From: Onchocerca volvulus
Lineage: Eukaryota > Nematoda > Chromadorea > Rhabditida > Onchocercidae
DNA: 64,000 nt
NCBI GenBank assembly: GCA_000499405.2
Contig: HG738137.1
Coordinates: forward strand, 11,592,121 to 11,656,120
Direction of reading: 5' to 3'
Part shown: in pieces, positions 1 through 14,500 of the stretch
How positions within the stretch are numbered: the stretch's first letter is position 1
Layout: the number at the start of each line of letters is the position of its first letter
Program-made: the position numbers and the translations under genes
Notes under the pieces: generated by a model
What the model saw: only the letters and a program-made list of their open reading frames with translations
Told to the model about the DNA's origin: nothing
The model's database searches: none

Positions 1-618
1 TTTTCACTTCTTTCAGATATCAAACAGCCTATTATCACTGTTATCACTACGGTCATTTAAAAATTTAATTATGACAATATTTTTTAAAGGTAACATTCTC
101 TTCTTAAAGCATTCAAATATTTTTCAAGTTCTACAATATAAAACTTTTTTTTTTTCAAATTTATTTCAAACTTTCTAATTTTTACTCAAAATTCAACCAT
201 TCATTAAACTTTAATCAGGCATTATATGGATATTTTGATAACAATGATGAACTAATTTTCATCATTTCGTTCTAGTTGATAAACAAATGGCAAATTTTAT
301 TTTCATTCATTCATTTCCGTATCTTTGATGCAATTAACAATTTGTCTAATTTTCAAATAATTTCAGAAAAATATTTCTCCTTTTCTCTTCTCCTTTTTTA
401 AAATCCATCTTTTTTTATAAAAGTAAACAACAAGTAATTCAGTTTGTTAATTTTTTCATTTTTTAATTCATTGATAATAAATTCTTATTTATTGATAATA
501 AATTGAAGCCCAGGTGAGAGCAATTAGAATCCAGTTTGTTTCAATCATTACTGCTAATTTTTTTTTTTTTTTTCTAAATTCCATTTACTGCTTCTGCTTT
601 TGACTGCCACTGATAATT

Positions 619-676
619 TTGATGATGATAATGATGACGATAATGACAAATAATGATAATGATGATAGTAATGATG
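619..676. repeat. GAT/AAT trinucleotide-type microsatellite
   Basis: Imperfect repetition of GATGATGATAATGATGAC-like triplets, seen directly. Open frames across it are translation of the repeat, not genes. Confidence 0.8.
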
Positions 677-750
677 CAAGAGCTTTTTTGAAATCAATTT
701 ATTTCTTTCTAAAAATTGTCGATAATTTCCTACCAAAACTTTTTTTGCAT

Positions 751-752
<2 letters not shown>

Positions 753-792
<40 letters not shown>
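753..792. repeat. Homopolymer run of 40 T
   Basis: An uninterrupted T run of 40 bases, the longest in the window. Many others of 12-25 occur in introns and spacers. Its length may be uncertain in the assembly. Confidence 0.9.
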
Positions 793-793
<1 letters not shown>

Positions 794-2544
794 TTCTGAA
801 AAACACCACAAGCATCCATCAATTTTGCTGTGGAAAAACCATTTTTATGGCATTTTTATTGAATTTTCTTCAATCATTTTCACGAATTTCAATCAGTTTT
901 TATTATATAAATATTTCAAATAATGGATTTTAGAAAAAAAAAAATGGAAAATTTGGAAAAATTGATTAATGTTATCAATTGATGTGTAATAGAATATATC
1001 ATAGTCTCCTTTTCTTCCTCTTTGCAACTTTTCACAGATTTCCTTTTTTTTTTTTTTTTTTTAAATATATTTTCATCAAAATTTGTCAATTACAAATTTC
1101 TGAGGCGATATTACATTTGGTTAGCAAAATTTCTCGACTTGGCTCTAATGACATAATTATTTACTCGTAACTTTTATTTCCATAGCCATTTTCTCAAGAA
1201 AAAATAGTTTTTTTTTTTTTTCTCTCTCTATTGAAACTATTTTGCAACTAATCCACAATTTCAATCCTCAAAAAAAAAAAAAAAAAAAAAAAGAAAAAAA
1301 AGCGACAATTAACGATTGATGATTTTTAAATCCTGCAAAAAAGACTTTAAATGTAGCTTGGTAGCTGTCATTAAATTTTGCTATTAAATTTTCAGACAGT
1401 CGAATAAAAATTTCAATTTCAACATTTTTTTTTTTTTTTTTGCAAGCATTATGCCAAGAAGTGTTAATATATGTTTATTGCAAAACTTTGTTAGAATTTA
1501 TTTATTAGTTTTTTAATTTTTAGAATTTTTATTTTCTGAATTTATTTTTGCTCTATCGACTTTTGCTATTTTTACTTTATCGACATTTTTATATTTCTGA
1601 CATTTTTCATGCATATTTTAAAATTGATTTGTTTGTACTATTAAAATTTTCCAATTAGAAGGAAAAGAAGGCAATAATGTTTAATATTATTTACACATTA
1701 TCGTATTGTTTGCCGGTGAATAATTCAAAATTAATTATCAATATCTAATTATTTTAAATCTAATTATTCGTTTTTTTTTTTTCGCACACATATCTACATC
1801 CAAACGAATACAATGCTAAAAATACAATTATTTGCGATTTTTTCGATCTTTATTCTTCCAGAATTCTATGAGAAAGTTTACGACTTTTTTTAAATCGTAA
1901 AAAAATTGTTCGATATTTCCTATATTTCGATAACATTGTTTATTGCTTGATTAATAGATAAATTGAGTGATTATTATTATTGTTTTTAGTAAAGCATATT
2001 TTTCTGTTTTTTCAATTCGAAAACTTTTAATTACAATTTAATTGTTTCTGATATATTAATACAGCAACAATTAAATTGTAATTAAATTAAATTCTCATTA
2101 AATCTATCAATTTTATTAGCATTATTTGCAAGCTTCGACTTTAGAATTTTAATTTTATTAAACGTTCATATTGTTGAAATTTTAATTCGCTTCTTAATAT
2201 AATTATCGACTGTTCGATTATTTCAATTCTTATTTCGTTCATATCAATAAATTTAAATCATAATATATTTCAGATATTTCTGGATAATTGTTACATAATC
2301 GCTTTAGGCGCATTTGCGCCATTTGTAATCCTTCGAAATTAAATTATTCCTGAAAGATTCGAAAGCTACTGTTAATTTCGTTCATGTATTTAAAAAAGGT
2401 ATAAAATTGGTGAAAAAAAAAAAGAAAAGAAAAGTGGAAAACTCATAAAAGAATCCTGAATAAGAACAATAATTTCTGTTTCTGTCAAGTATTCCTGAAT
2501 CGCAAAGATTTTACCTGTATTCGCAAACTTTGAAATCAATTAAA

Positions 2545-5500
2545 ATGGTAATGGTAGATCGGCTTAATTGCCGTATTCAATATGTAAATGATTCGGATCC
2601 ATTTGCGACAACATCATCATCGCATTTGGAGCCAAATCGCGCGGTAATGTATAACTTTTTACTTCATCAACCAATCGGTGAACAATTACCAGAAGTTATT
2701 CGTACACTTCGAGCACCACATAAGGTATCATTGATTTCAGTAATTTTTTATTGATTAATTAACAATTAACGTCCAATCAATTAGGCGATAAGTTTGACAT
2801 AGAAATGCAAGAAAAGGAAACATTTCCTGGATGGAAAAATCAAAACCGGTTCAGATTAATGAGAAAATACCCAATCCTTCTCGAAAACCTAAAACTCGTT
2901 AGGAAAGAAAAAATTTCGCTGAAATACTGAGAATGAGTTTAATTAACACTTAATTTGTGAATAAATATTACAGTAAACAAAATCAAAAAGTATTAGTATT
3001 AATCTTTAGTCTTCCTCAAAATAGTTCATCCACTTTTGGTCAGTATAATTCAGGTCAGCAACAAAACAGGTAAGCAATAGCAAAAAAAACAAAAAAAAAA
3101 AAAAAAGTAAATAACAACAAAAAAACTTTCTCAAATTATTGTGACTTTGATAATTTATCAAATCCGTAATTATTTTATTCCATCAAGATGTTTTAAGATT
3201 CGAATGCGATTATCGTAATTAATTGCGATTGTCATAATTGTATAATTACTTTAATTAAAACTTTTAATTGATATGTTGATATGTTTTTCCAGTAATTAAG
3301 TGATACTTTTCGAACTTTTATCTAGTAATTAATAAATAAAATATTTATAGCCAAGCAATGCTGCATTACAAATCTACAAATATGAGGGTAGTGTTGGTGA
3401 TTACGGTTCATATTTGGATTCTGAGATGTCGTTGATGGAACAAGAAGATGAATTAGAAATTCTCAAAGCTGATCCGTAAGTTTTTGATCTTTTTTCCCTA
3501 AAAAAAAAAAGTGAAGAATATTTTGATCAAAAAAGAAATTCCCCATATCTTAGTAAATTTTCAATTGATCAAAGTATATCTTCTAAATTTTTTATTCATG
3601 AACTTGTTGAATTCAATCATATAATTCAACAATTCAAAAAATTCTTTAAAAAAAAAAGAATTGAATTTTATTTGAGTTTTAATTTAAGTTCAAGATTTTT
3701 AATTATTGCAATTGCGTTATTAAAAAGGAATATTTACAAAATGAAACAATGAAATGAAAAGATAGAAAGATAAGAGATGATAAGAAGAAGAAGTTATCGT
3801 TCTTCACACCATAACTTAAACGAAATGACACAGTTTTATGATTAATGAGATGGAATGATTGAAAGCAAAAATCGATGCCCCGAAATTTCGATTAAATTTT
3901 GATGACAGTACAAAATGGTAAGAACAGTACAAATATCAAGTACTACTATCAAACAAAATGATATTATTGGAATGATATGTTGTAGTTAATGATAGAAGAA
4001 TGTTAATCATTCCCGAACTGGTGATATCGTCTCATAACATTCCATTCTGGTGTCATTTTGTCTGTTTCATCAATCGTTGACAATTTCTCCAATCATTTCA
4101 TTCATATCGATTTGCCCTTAATCTGATTTTTTCATCGGCAAACAGCGGGATGTCTTTTTGGTAATTCGCAAATCCTGAATGGTATCATATAGCAAATAGC
4201 AAAAATTTGATACATTTCATCAATTCTTTCATTACTTTTACACCATCAAATACAAGAAGATATCAGCATTTTCTTCTCATTTATCCTATTATTTGACATT
4301 TTATTCCATTTTGTTTACTTTATTAATTGCGACTTTTTCCACTTATCACTACGATTAAATTAACCATCTATATGATGTAGTAATTTAGATGACCTCAAGT
4401 TAGCAAAATTAGATGACCTCTCTAATAAAAAATTAAATAATCTCAAATTAATCAAACATTTCCATAATAAACGTGTAATTTTGTTGATTTCAAATTTCTA
4501 ACCTTATCTAATAAAATTAGATGGTTTTAAGTTGGCAAATTTATGTTAAAAAAAAATTAGGAAACTTGAGTTAATGAAACATTTGCGCAACAATAAATGT
4601 GTAATTTTTACCTACTTAATCGACAAAATTAGGTGACATCAAATCTAACAAAATTAGATTATCTTAAGTTAATAAAACATTTCCGACAATAATTGTATAA
4701 TTTCCATCTATTTAATTCACAAAATTAAGTAATTTTAAATCAGTAACTATCATTTAACAAAATTAAATGATTTCAAGTTAATAAGTTCATTTAATAAAAT
4801 CAGGTAAATTTTAAGCCAATAAAGTATTTTTGCAGTAAATGCGTAATTTCTAACTAATTGTTCCTTACAAATATCATAATTAATTGTTTACTAAATAATT
4901 TTTTTCAAATTTATTTAATAAAATTTTCTATTCGTATTATCTTTTGATCTATCTTTATTCCATCAAAATCATATCTATGACTGATAATGATTCAAAAAAA
5001 TTTTCTTTTTATAATTTCTCTTGATAATTTCAAATCAACTATAAACTGATTACAATTTCTGCACTTCTTACGTTGATAATGATTTAGCTTTCTTGTTTAT
5101 AATTTTTCGTGATAAATTCAAATCAACTATGAACTGATTATAATTTAATTTAATCTATCTCATGAGTTATAGTGATTCAAATTTCTTTTTTTCAATTTCT
5201 CATGATAATTTCGAATCAGCCATGAACTGATAATCAACTATGAACTGATTAGAAATTTAACCTATGCAATTGCTTCATTCTCCATTGAATGATATTACTA
5301 TAATACTGAATCACAAGGATTATAGTTAAAATATTTCACTTCTGATACTGTTTCTTTTGAAATTTTATCACTATTAATGGCATATCTTATCACTGTTTAC
5401 TTTTACGAGCGAAATCTTCCGATGTTCTTGCCGTTATTTCAACGTTTAAATAATGTGAAGAACACGTATAAACGTGACGTACGCTCTCGTACGCTCTCAT

Positions 5501-8500
5501 AATTTTTTCTTTTTTCCTTTTCTTCATTTTTTTTTTTTTTTCGAGAATTCATCAGTAATTTATTCGTCCATTAATTTGAAACTTCACAACCATTTCTTTT
5601 TTGTTCTTTGAAAAGAATTGTGCAAAATATTCTTGTTTTGATAATCATCTCAATTACCTGTTTCTTCATCATCTTGTGAGAAACAAATTATTGCTGAGAT
5701 TTTTTTTTTTTTAATTAATCAAAATTCATTCATTTCACTTTTTCATTATTCCTTTTTCAGTATTCTAGACCTTATTCCATTTGATGATTTTATATATTTC
5801 TTTTATAATTCTCTCCTACTATCATAACATTCCTTGGCTAGATCAGTTTTTTTAGTCTTTTTGGCCATTTCTATTCCAGTCTTTTTTTTTTTGTTGCTTC
5901 AGTCTTCTTTATCAAGCTTTATATTAGTTATCATTGAGATAAAAAATTATACGCTTCATAATTCTGTCCCCAATTTAAAATTCTCTGAAATCCTTAATGA
6001 GTATCATAAAATTCTATCATTATCTCATTTTGAAATTGTATTTTTCCGATTTTTTAGATTCTGTCATACTATTTCGAATATTCAAATTTTCGACACCACT
6101 TCTTTCCTTTGATCTAAACTCAAAAAAAAAAAAAAAAAAAATGGAAACTTTTTTCCAGTTAGCATATATTCATTTCTTAAATTCTCTAATTTAATTGATC
6201 TACATTGAACTGATATTTCGTAATCATTCGCCGTTTTCTTTGCGACATTATAGATATGCAACGTTTCGGATTCCTCCAATAAATGATCAACATTCTACAC
6301 TAACTACTTTGCTGATCATTGATCATTTACTGATAATTCGAGTCCATCTAATAAATCATTTTCTTTGGAAGTTTTTCTCCATTTTCCTACTTGTTTCAAT
6401 TCTTGAAAGTACAAGTTACGAATATCAGATCCCCTATTAATATGCTACTTAAATAGCGGGAAATTCTAACGAACAAATCAATATTTATGAGTGATGATTC
6501 AAATGAGGTATCTAAGAATTAAATTAATAGCTATTGTCTTCTTTGCATTCATTTTGATTTTTTTTTTTATCCAAACTTCTCAGAACAGACCTGCTATGGT
6601 GAGATTATCTGGTGTTGAGAATTATGCTAGTTAAGAGCTTCATTTTAATCTTTTTAAAGTATAGCTTAAGCAATCTGTGCTTCGAACAAGAATTTCAATT
6701 CCTTACTGGAAGGTTATTAGAAAAACAAAAAGAAACGAGCTATATGTCATTTTCGCATACCATTACTATGAGTATTCGCAATTTTTTTTTTTTTTGAATA
6801 TTATCACTTACGTCAAGTATCGTTTCTCACGTTTCAACATTCCTTCTTGAATACCCTGCACTTTCTGTTTATCGATAGATATCGTTGAGAATCACGATTA
6901 TTAGAATCTTTATATCATCAAATTCATGATGCAAATTCTATTTAATTCAAACAACTACAAATCAATGATGACTAGTGAATTGAATTAACTGCAGTTCATT
7001 GTCATCTTACTGTCAACTATCGAAGCGAAATGTCCGAAATCCTAGAAGGAAAAAAGCGGAATATTTTGGAATCTCTTGCTAGTAAACGCTATTCCAGAAT
7101 CTCTTTTCCACAAATTTCGAGAAATTCAATCTTACGAACAGAAATTCAGAATAAATCTGCAATTACCGAAGCTGATGCATATCGTCCATGTGGTATTTCT
7201 ACTCCTGATTCATCTACGAATACTCAATTACCACTGGCCGTAAAACCTTTGCGTCAGTTTCAGTTGAAATCGGAGAATTCACATATTTCTGGCGAAAATA
7301 AATGCAATCCGACCATTACTATTTCCTCATCGTTGCCACGAATGTCCAAAACTTTAGTTTCATCGTCCAAAGCATTGCGTAAAACGCTATCTGGTGAATT
7401 CAAGCAAAATTCGCAAAAGATTTCTCCAGATGATATTGTTAAGTCAAAATGCGAATCTGAAACATTGATTGATACTCCGATGAAGAAAATTTTGCGCACG
7501 CCAACATGCATAGCGCGACCCATTTATTGCGATAATGAGATGACCCGTGGTTCTTGCGAAACTACATCGTCGTTGCAAAAAGCAGTCACAGTTCGTCGAA
7601 CTACACAAACAGGAGCTAAAGTAGCAAAAAGTTTACCTTCAACAGACGTATTAGAAGCATCACCATTGGCATCAAATATCCCGAAAAATTCAACGGTTGA
7701 TATCAAATGGGAAGTATCTAAATGTGATATGTCGAAGGATTCAATATGTGGCACTATTGGAAAACCAACAAAATCAGTCCTAAAAGTAATTAGGCCAAGA
7801 CGTTTAACGGTAGCTTGCTCTACTTTAAATGATTGGCCTATCAGTGAAAATACTACATTTGAGAAAAATATTACTAATCGAAAAATTATCAATGGAAGTG
7901 ATTCGTTGAAACGTAAAACTAAAAGAGAGTTACCGAAAAAACCCTGGTTTAGCTCATCAGTAGATGGACCACCGGTTGTATCACAAATCCGTGAAACCGC
8001 AATCGATGATGATTTGCGATCGATGAAACAACCGATCGCTTCACGTCTTTATTCTACTAATGGATCATCAACGGTGCCAGTTCAGAAACCTACCGTGGTA
8101 CGTTCCAGTAATTCACAGATCTATCGAATGACACCAATTGCACCACCAAAACCTAGCAGAACTTATGAGGAAGTGCTTGATGATCATCTAATACAGACCA
8201 AACAACCAGCAAATAATTCAAATTCAGATATTAAATTTGCACAAAAAACTTGCTCAATTATGGATAGCTCGGCGTTAGCTATGCCAAAAGATTATCGTGG
8301 TAGCCGTGATCATAGTAGTGATTCCGGATTCGGAGCCGATTTCCGGAAAAGTTCAAGTGATACAATAAGAAGTAGTCCGGACGTTCAGACGTCCGGAAAA
8401 TGGCTTCAGGCTCTTGATTTACCAAATGATTTATATTGTCACGCAGATGAGGAGGATTTTATGATATCAGAAAATTTCCTCACAAGGTTTTTGTTTTTAA

Positions 8501-11500
8501 TAGATTTTGAAATTTTTTTTTTTTGGATTTTAATTAGCAAAATTGCTATTATCTTAGTTTAGGCCATTTTTTTAAATGCTAATTTCTTGAATTTTTTTTT
8601 TTTTAAATTTTTTAGAATTCAATTTTTCATCTGTATGAATTGATTTAAACGTGAAATAGAATTTAATACCTTCAAATATATCATTTTCTATGATATAATA
8701 GTTTTGTATGTATTAAGTAAAATTAGCTTATAAAAACAGTAATTAATTGGAAAGGGGATTTAATAGTTAAAACTTGAATAATGTATGTACCAATTAATTG
8801 ATTAAAATTAGTTAATAAAAGCTTAATTAGTTGGTAATTGCAGTAATTAATTGAAATTGAATTTTGAATATTTAAGATTAATCTGTTAAATTCTATTAAT
8901 ATGCAATTTCGTTATATTTGTTTCAAATAATTTGGAAAAAAAAAGAAATAGATGTTTTAAAAAAAAGAAAAAATTTTTTAAATCTAAATTTAAACGAATA
9001 ACAGTTATTAGATTCACTTCTCACTTATAATTTGCATAAATAAAACGTTTTAATTTGATAAAAAGAAGATTATTTAAAATTTAATAAATAATTTTATTAT
9101 TTAATCATTTTTGAATAATACATTTTGTTCTTTTTCTCAATTTCCAGAATTTTTTTACACTTTTTTCTTGTTTTATAGGAGGCGAAACAGTTTGGTGGTA
9201 CGAACCCAGACGGGTCTCAGAGTTAAAACAATAATTGGTAAGAAAATTGAAATTTGATTTTTTTTTTTTTTTTTTTTTTTAACATTAATCAATCTTAAAA
9301 TTTTTCAAGACTTCTTTTTGGAAATTCATTTAACATATTTTTCAATTTGAAATTTTTGGGGTTCATAAACAAAAAAACAAATTAATCGTTTTGCAGATAA
9401 ATTGCTCAATTCAAACGGGCGTGACCAACGAAGAGCTCTTTTCTCATTGAAACAAATTTTTCAAGTAATATTGAAACTTTTTTTTTCCACATAAATCAAA
9501 ATTTGCAAATCTTTTTTTTTTTTTTTTTAAAAAAAATTTTTCAAGAAATTTCTTAATATTTCGTAGCTCCGATTTCTAGGATGATAAAGATTTGGTACAT
9601 GAATTTGTACAAAATGGTGGCTTAGAATGTATGATTAAACTTGGAAGGCAAGCTGATCAAAATCATCAAAATTACATCCTTAGAGGTAAATCTTTGCTTA
9701 TTAACCGAGCACTTAATTAATTAATTTCACTCTTATTTGAATTAAAACAATTATTTCTATTCAATTGAAAAATAAACAAATGAAACGATAAATCTAATAA
9801 ATTCAATAAGAATAATAATCGTGATAAAATTATGATAATGTATTATCATGATTAAGGCTAGGATTGATTTGAATGACGTAGAAATGTCATCCAGTTTTTT
9901 TTCTTCTCCTAATATTTTGGAAATTCAAAGATTATAACGCAAAGTTTGACGTACACGTACGTGTTCTTGCAGCATTAGGCCAAGTGATGCTATATGTGGA
10001 CGGTATGAACGGCATCATTGCTCATATCGAGACGATCCAATGGCTTTACGAGTTACTCGATTCACCGGTAAAACATTTCCATTATAATTACTACAGCCAT
10101 TCTTTTAATCTAATAAAAAAAAAAAAAAAAAGATAAATGCAAAAAAAGAAAATTTTTTTTAAATAATCAATAATTTAGATATCGATAAAGGAGATAATTA
10201 AATCAATAAATTGAAATAATATTTTGCTTTCACGCAAATATATAATGAGCCTTAAAATTCGGTCAAGGCTTTTCATTTTTCCTTTTTTTTTTTTTTTTTT
10301 TTTTGTGAAAATAGTAACTGTATAAAAAGAAATTGGATTTTCTAATATTTTTAGTTTCCAAAATGAATCAATTAATTGCTATATAATATTTTGCAGCATA
10401 AAATTTCATAATTTATGAAATTTATCTAATTTTCCCAAGAGGAAAATAAATTGGGAAATGATTGAAAATCTTTTTAAGTGACAGATTTAAAAAAATTAAA
10501 ATTAAAAAATTTTTGTTTTTTGTTTATCTTCAATTTTGATATTACGACAATAAATATAAATGCATATTTACTTTTAATTGATTTCGAAATTAATGTTAAT
10601 TGGCTGTATAAACAAATCAAGACAACTAATTATTCAAAAAAAAAAAAAAAGTATTTTTGATGATGAGTTGATGAAAAATTTTTATCGATGTCGAACGGGT
10701 TAACAAATGGGGATAGTTAATAAGAATATCGCTTGCAAGTTGGAATATAAAGTTCTTTTTCTTGATTGTTGATAATCATGATTTTTTTTTGAGAGAATGA
10801 TAGGGATCTTTTCTGGGAAATTAATTAATGATAGATATATGTTAGATGAGAAATGAAGGAATACAGCTCGTCGCATTACGCAAATCAATTCTAAGCCAAA
10901 ATTCCTTTTCTCCAATCGATTTGCGACTTTTTTTTTTTAGAGGGTGTTACTTTACCATATTCCCATCATTGTAAATAAGCTAAGTTATAAGATCGGAAGC
11001 ATTTGTATGTAAATCCGATATTTACTATTGAACATGAAGCTAATCGCAAATAAAGTCGCAAAGAAAGCTAATCGCAAACAAAGATGAGAATTACATTAGA
11101 TATGTTGTAACATTCGTTTTTATATATATGTTGAATGAATCGTATGAAAATATTTTTACAATACAATATTTTGATTTTTTTGAATATATTTCCAGTAAAA
11201 TTATTTCGTTCTTCCCCGATAATCTTCATAATTTTCGCCTTATTAAATACTTCCTGCTTTTTTTTTTTTTTTTTTCAATTCCTTCATTTTTCTAAACTAA
11301 TTTTTGCATATTTTTTAAATAAAAAGTTGAGATTTGAATTTGGAATAAATTTGATCATTTAGATAACCCAATGTTATCTAGAAATTTATCTTTGACTTTT
11401 TTAATATCACTGCAAACCGATAAAGATTAAACGGCAATTAAATTTAAAATCATTTTGAATTACAATGTTGATTAGGTATTTCATGCTAAATTTTTAAAAA

Positions 11501-14500
11501 ATGTAAATATAAATTTTTCTCAATGAACAAAACGATTGTTGATGTGATCCGACACACTGTCAGTTTTGATTTTTGTATTTAAAGGAAAACAGCGAATAGT
11601 GAAAATAAAATTTTTAAATTTATTCTAATGTGATAAGAGAGCAATTAATAAAGCATATCATTTAATAGATAACTCTATCTGCTCAATTTCAATCTTTCAA
11701 AAAACAAAATTAGCATAAATAATTTCCATCCCATTTATTGATTGATAATTTCATGCTTTATCAGAATGATTCTTATCTCATATGTATCAATTTAATGGAT
11801 TTCAATTAATTTCAGTTTCGATTGGTAGTGAAAACAGCATTGAAATTATTATTGGTATTTATTGAATATACGGATCATAATGCGCTTCTGTTGATGACCG
11901 CTGTCACCAATGTTGACAAAGCTAATAGTATCTAATTTTTAAAAATTTATTTTAATAAAAAAGGATAATAAATGTTTAATGGCATACTATATTTTCTTCT
12001 TTTGCATAAACTTCTCTTAATCCTTTTAACATTTCTCTGAGAAACAGTTTTTTTTTTTCTTTAAATTAAATTCGCTGAATTTTCTTTTTTTTTTTTTTTT
12101 GCGAAATTAATATTTTTGTTTTGAAACAGATCGGCCTGACTGGTTCGCTTTGATGAGGGTACTTAATGAAAAAGATGGTAATGATGTTGAAATGCTCACA
12201 TACGGTATGACGATTATCAACAAAACATTGAATGGTGTCGCTGATCAGGTAATTTTATTCAGCAATTGATTGGTTGAATTTAAAATGGATGGAATATTTT
12301 TTGAAATGAAGTAAAGAGATAATAACATGCAAGTCAAATATGAAATATAAACTTAAGCAAACATTTTGTTTTTGCTAAATTTTCTGAAAAATCAATTTTT
12401 ACATGAAATAATAAAGATTCAGGTGAGGGACAAAAAATCAATAATTCGTATCCTAAATGAATTTCGGTTATAAATTATACTTTTAGGATACGTATTATGA
12501 TCTTGTCGATTCTTTGGAATCACAAGGCTTAGAAGATGCGATGCGACATATGTTGAAACTTGGTCATAAAGATCTCAAAGATCAATGTAAATTATACGAA
12601 AAAGTATTGAAACAAGAAGATGAAGCAGAAAGTAGTGATGAAAGTGTCGTTAAAATGAGGTATCAATTAGATTTTTTATAGAAAAAAAAAAAACAGTTAA
12701 CATTGAAGATAATTGATTATTACAAGTCAGAAATCAATTACTAATTTTTTTCCCTCCAAACTTATTTGTAGTTCAGGTTTTCTATGGAAATACGAATTTC
12801 AACATTATTTTTGTATAACAAATTCATCATTCAACTTATTTTAAAATAATTTGACATGAAATTCAGTTACAAGAAAAGATTCCTTCTCGAAATCGAGAAA
12901 ATCTTAGTTCACTTGAATACGTAACTTTTCATTCCTTTGCATCTATGTAATTAACTCTTTGATCCATAATTTACCCTGCATAAGCCTGTAATTGTATTTT
13001 TATACTATTAGACAGAAGAAACTGTTGTAGGACGCAAACGGCATCACCGGTCGTTGTTGATCGCAGGACGACAATGCGTCGCCGACATCAAGAATCATTG
13101 GCTCGACAACAGGAACATTATAATTTTCACAAAATTAATTCTGTAAATAATAATGAAAATTTTGCATTGTAAGTTCCAGAATCAATTTTTTTTTTCTCTT
13201 TCCAAAAGATCAAAAGATCGCATTTAAAATGATAACTTATTTCACGCCGCGAAATGATAATTTTTTCCGACACCATTAGTGATAAAAATATCTTTATCAG
13301 TTTCATCATAGAATGATCCCCAAACTAAACCAGTAATTAAATCATTATTGCATTTTTCTCTTTACAGATCTATGCCAAATGTTAGTAATAAGATTGTTAA
13401 TGGTACCACGAATGATGTTATCGATGATACACCAAAAGTGACGCCACCATGGAGAAGGAAAATTCCTGAACCTGTCGAGTCACAACTTAAAAATAATAAT
13501 ACAGTCAGTTACTGGTAAAACACTTTCATCAAAAAAAGGGGCAAAAATTAATTGGGAAATTTTAAAAAGCTAAAATTTTGATTCATTCACCCTTTAATTG
13601 CATAATTTTCCAACTGAACAATTTTTTCTTCCAGAATCTATCAGTAAATGAGATAAATACACAATCATCAATAAAACAGTCACCAGTAACATCAGTAACA
13701 TCGATGAAAGTAACTGAAAAAAAGTTGGAGAAAGATGAAAATGAAGAACCTGAAGAGAAACCGGTTTGGCGTTTTTTTTTTTTTTTGCTTTTCTTTTGTT
13801 TTTTGTTTTTTGTTTTTTTTTTTTAAGAGAGGAAGATTTGTTTAAAATTAAATTTGCAAATTCTCATTAATCAAATGATAAATTATGAATAATGTACGAA
13901 TTTTTTGCAAACCTAAGCAATTCCTTTTTGCATTCAAAATTTTCTCAAAATAAAACATCTAGCTGATTGATAATAAAACATTTGAGAAAATGTGAAAAAT
14001 ATTATGAATTCATAAATTACATGTAGTACGTTGAAATTAGACGTACACATGTAAATATATAAAAGTGACCTGATAAAAGAAATTTGAAATACTGAATATA
14101 TTATGAAAGTTTTTTTTTTTTTTTTTTTTTTTGAATAAAATTTTTCCAGTCATTTTCTATGATAATAACTATTGTTGTCACAAATTATATTTTTGAAAAA
14201 CTTTTTCAATGATTTATTCGATGTCGAATAAGTAAGAAAAATCTTTATTCCGACTTTCGAGCAATATTCATAGCGATATTTGTTATGAATATCACTCGAA
14301 AGTCGTAATATAGATTGTTTTCCTTGATTATTGCTAGCAGGAATATTTGTTAGAAGATTTCTCGATGAAAGATGGATGACTTGGTAGAATTAAATTGAAA
14401 AATACTGCTTATTGAATTACAAATTCAAATTTTTGAGAAAAAACTATTCTTTCCAATCGATAGCAACTTTTTTTTTTTTTAGCAAGCATTGCTTTACCAT

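Larger units (their letters stand above)
1..2544. other. Non-coding upstream spacer of the formin gene
   Basis: No convincing exon was seen on either strand. The stretch is about three-quarters A+T with many A or T runs. Open frames here are low-complexity products of those runs. It presumably holds the distal promoter of the formin gene. A T-rich 3' splice site ending at 2489 (CTGTCAAG) could be the trans-splice acceptor for the first coding exon, giving a 55-nt 5' UTR, but it is weaker than the other acceptors in the window. Confidence 0.6.

Noticed and set aside
7260..7892. Minus-strand frames of 87 and 122 aa
   Set aside because: They are antisense to the long formin exon; codon content and phase fit the plus strand.
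7030..8486. Reading the long formin exon as a cassette between exon 2 and exon 3
   Set aside because: The only good acceptor before it (ends 6994) leaves exon 2 out of phase and the frame has a stop further upstream, so an alternative first exon is simpler.
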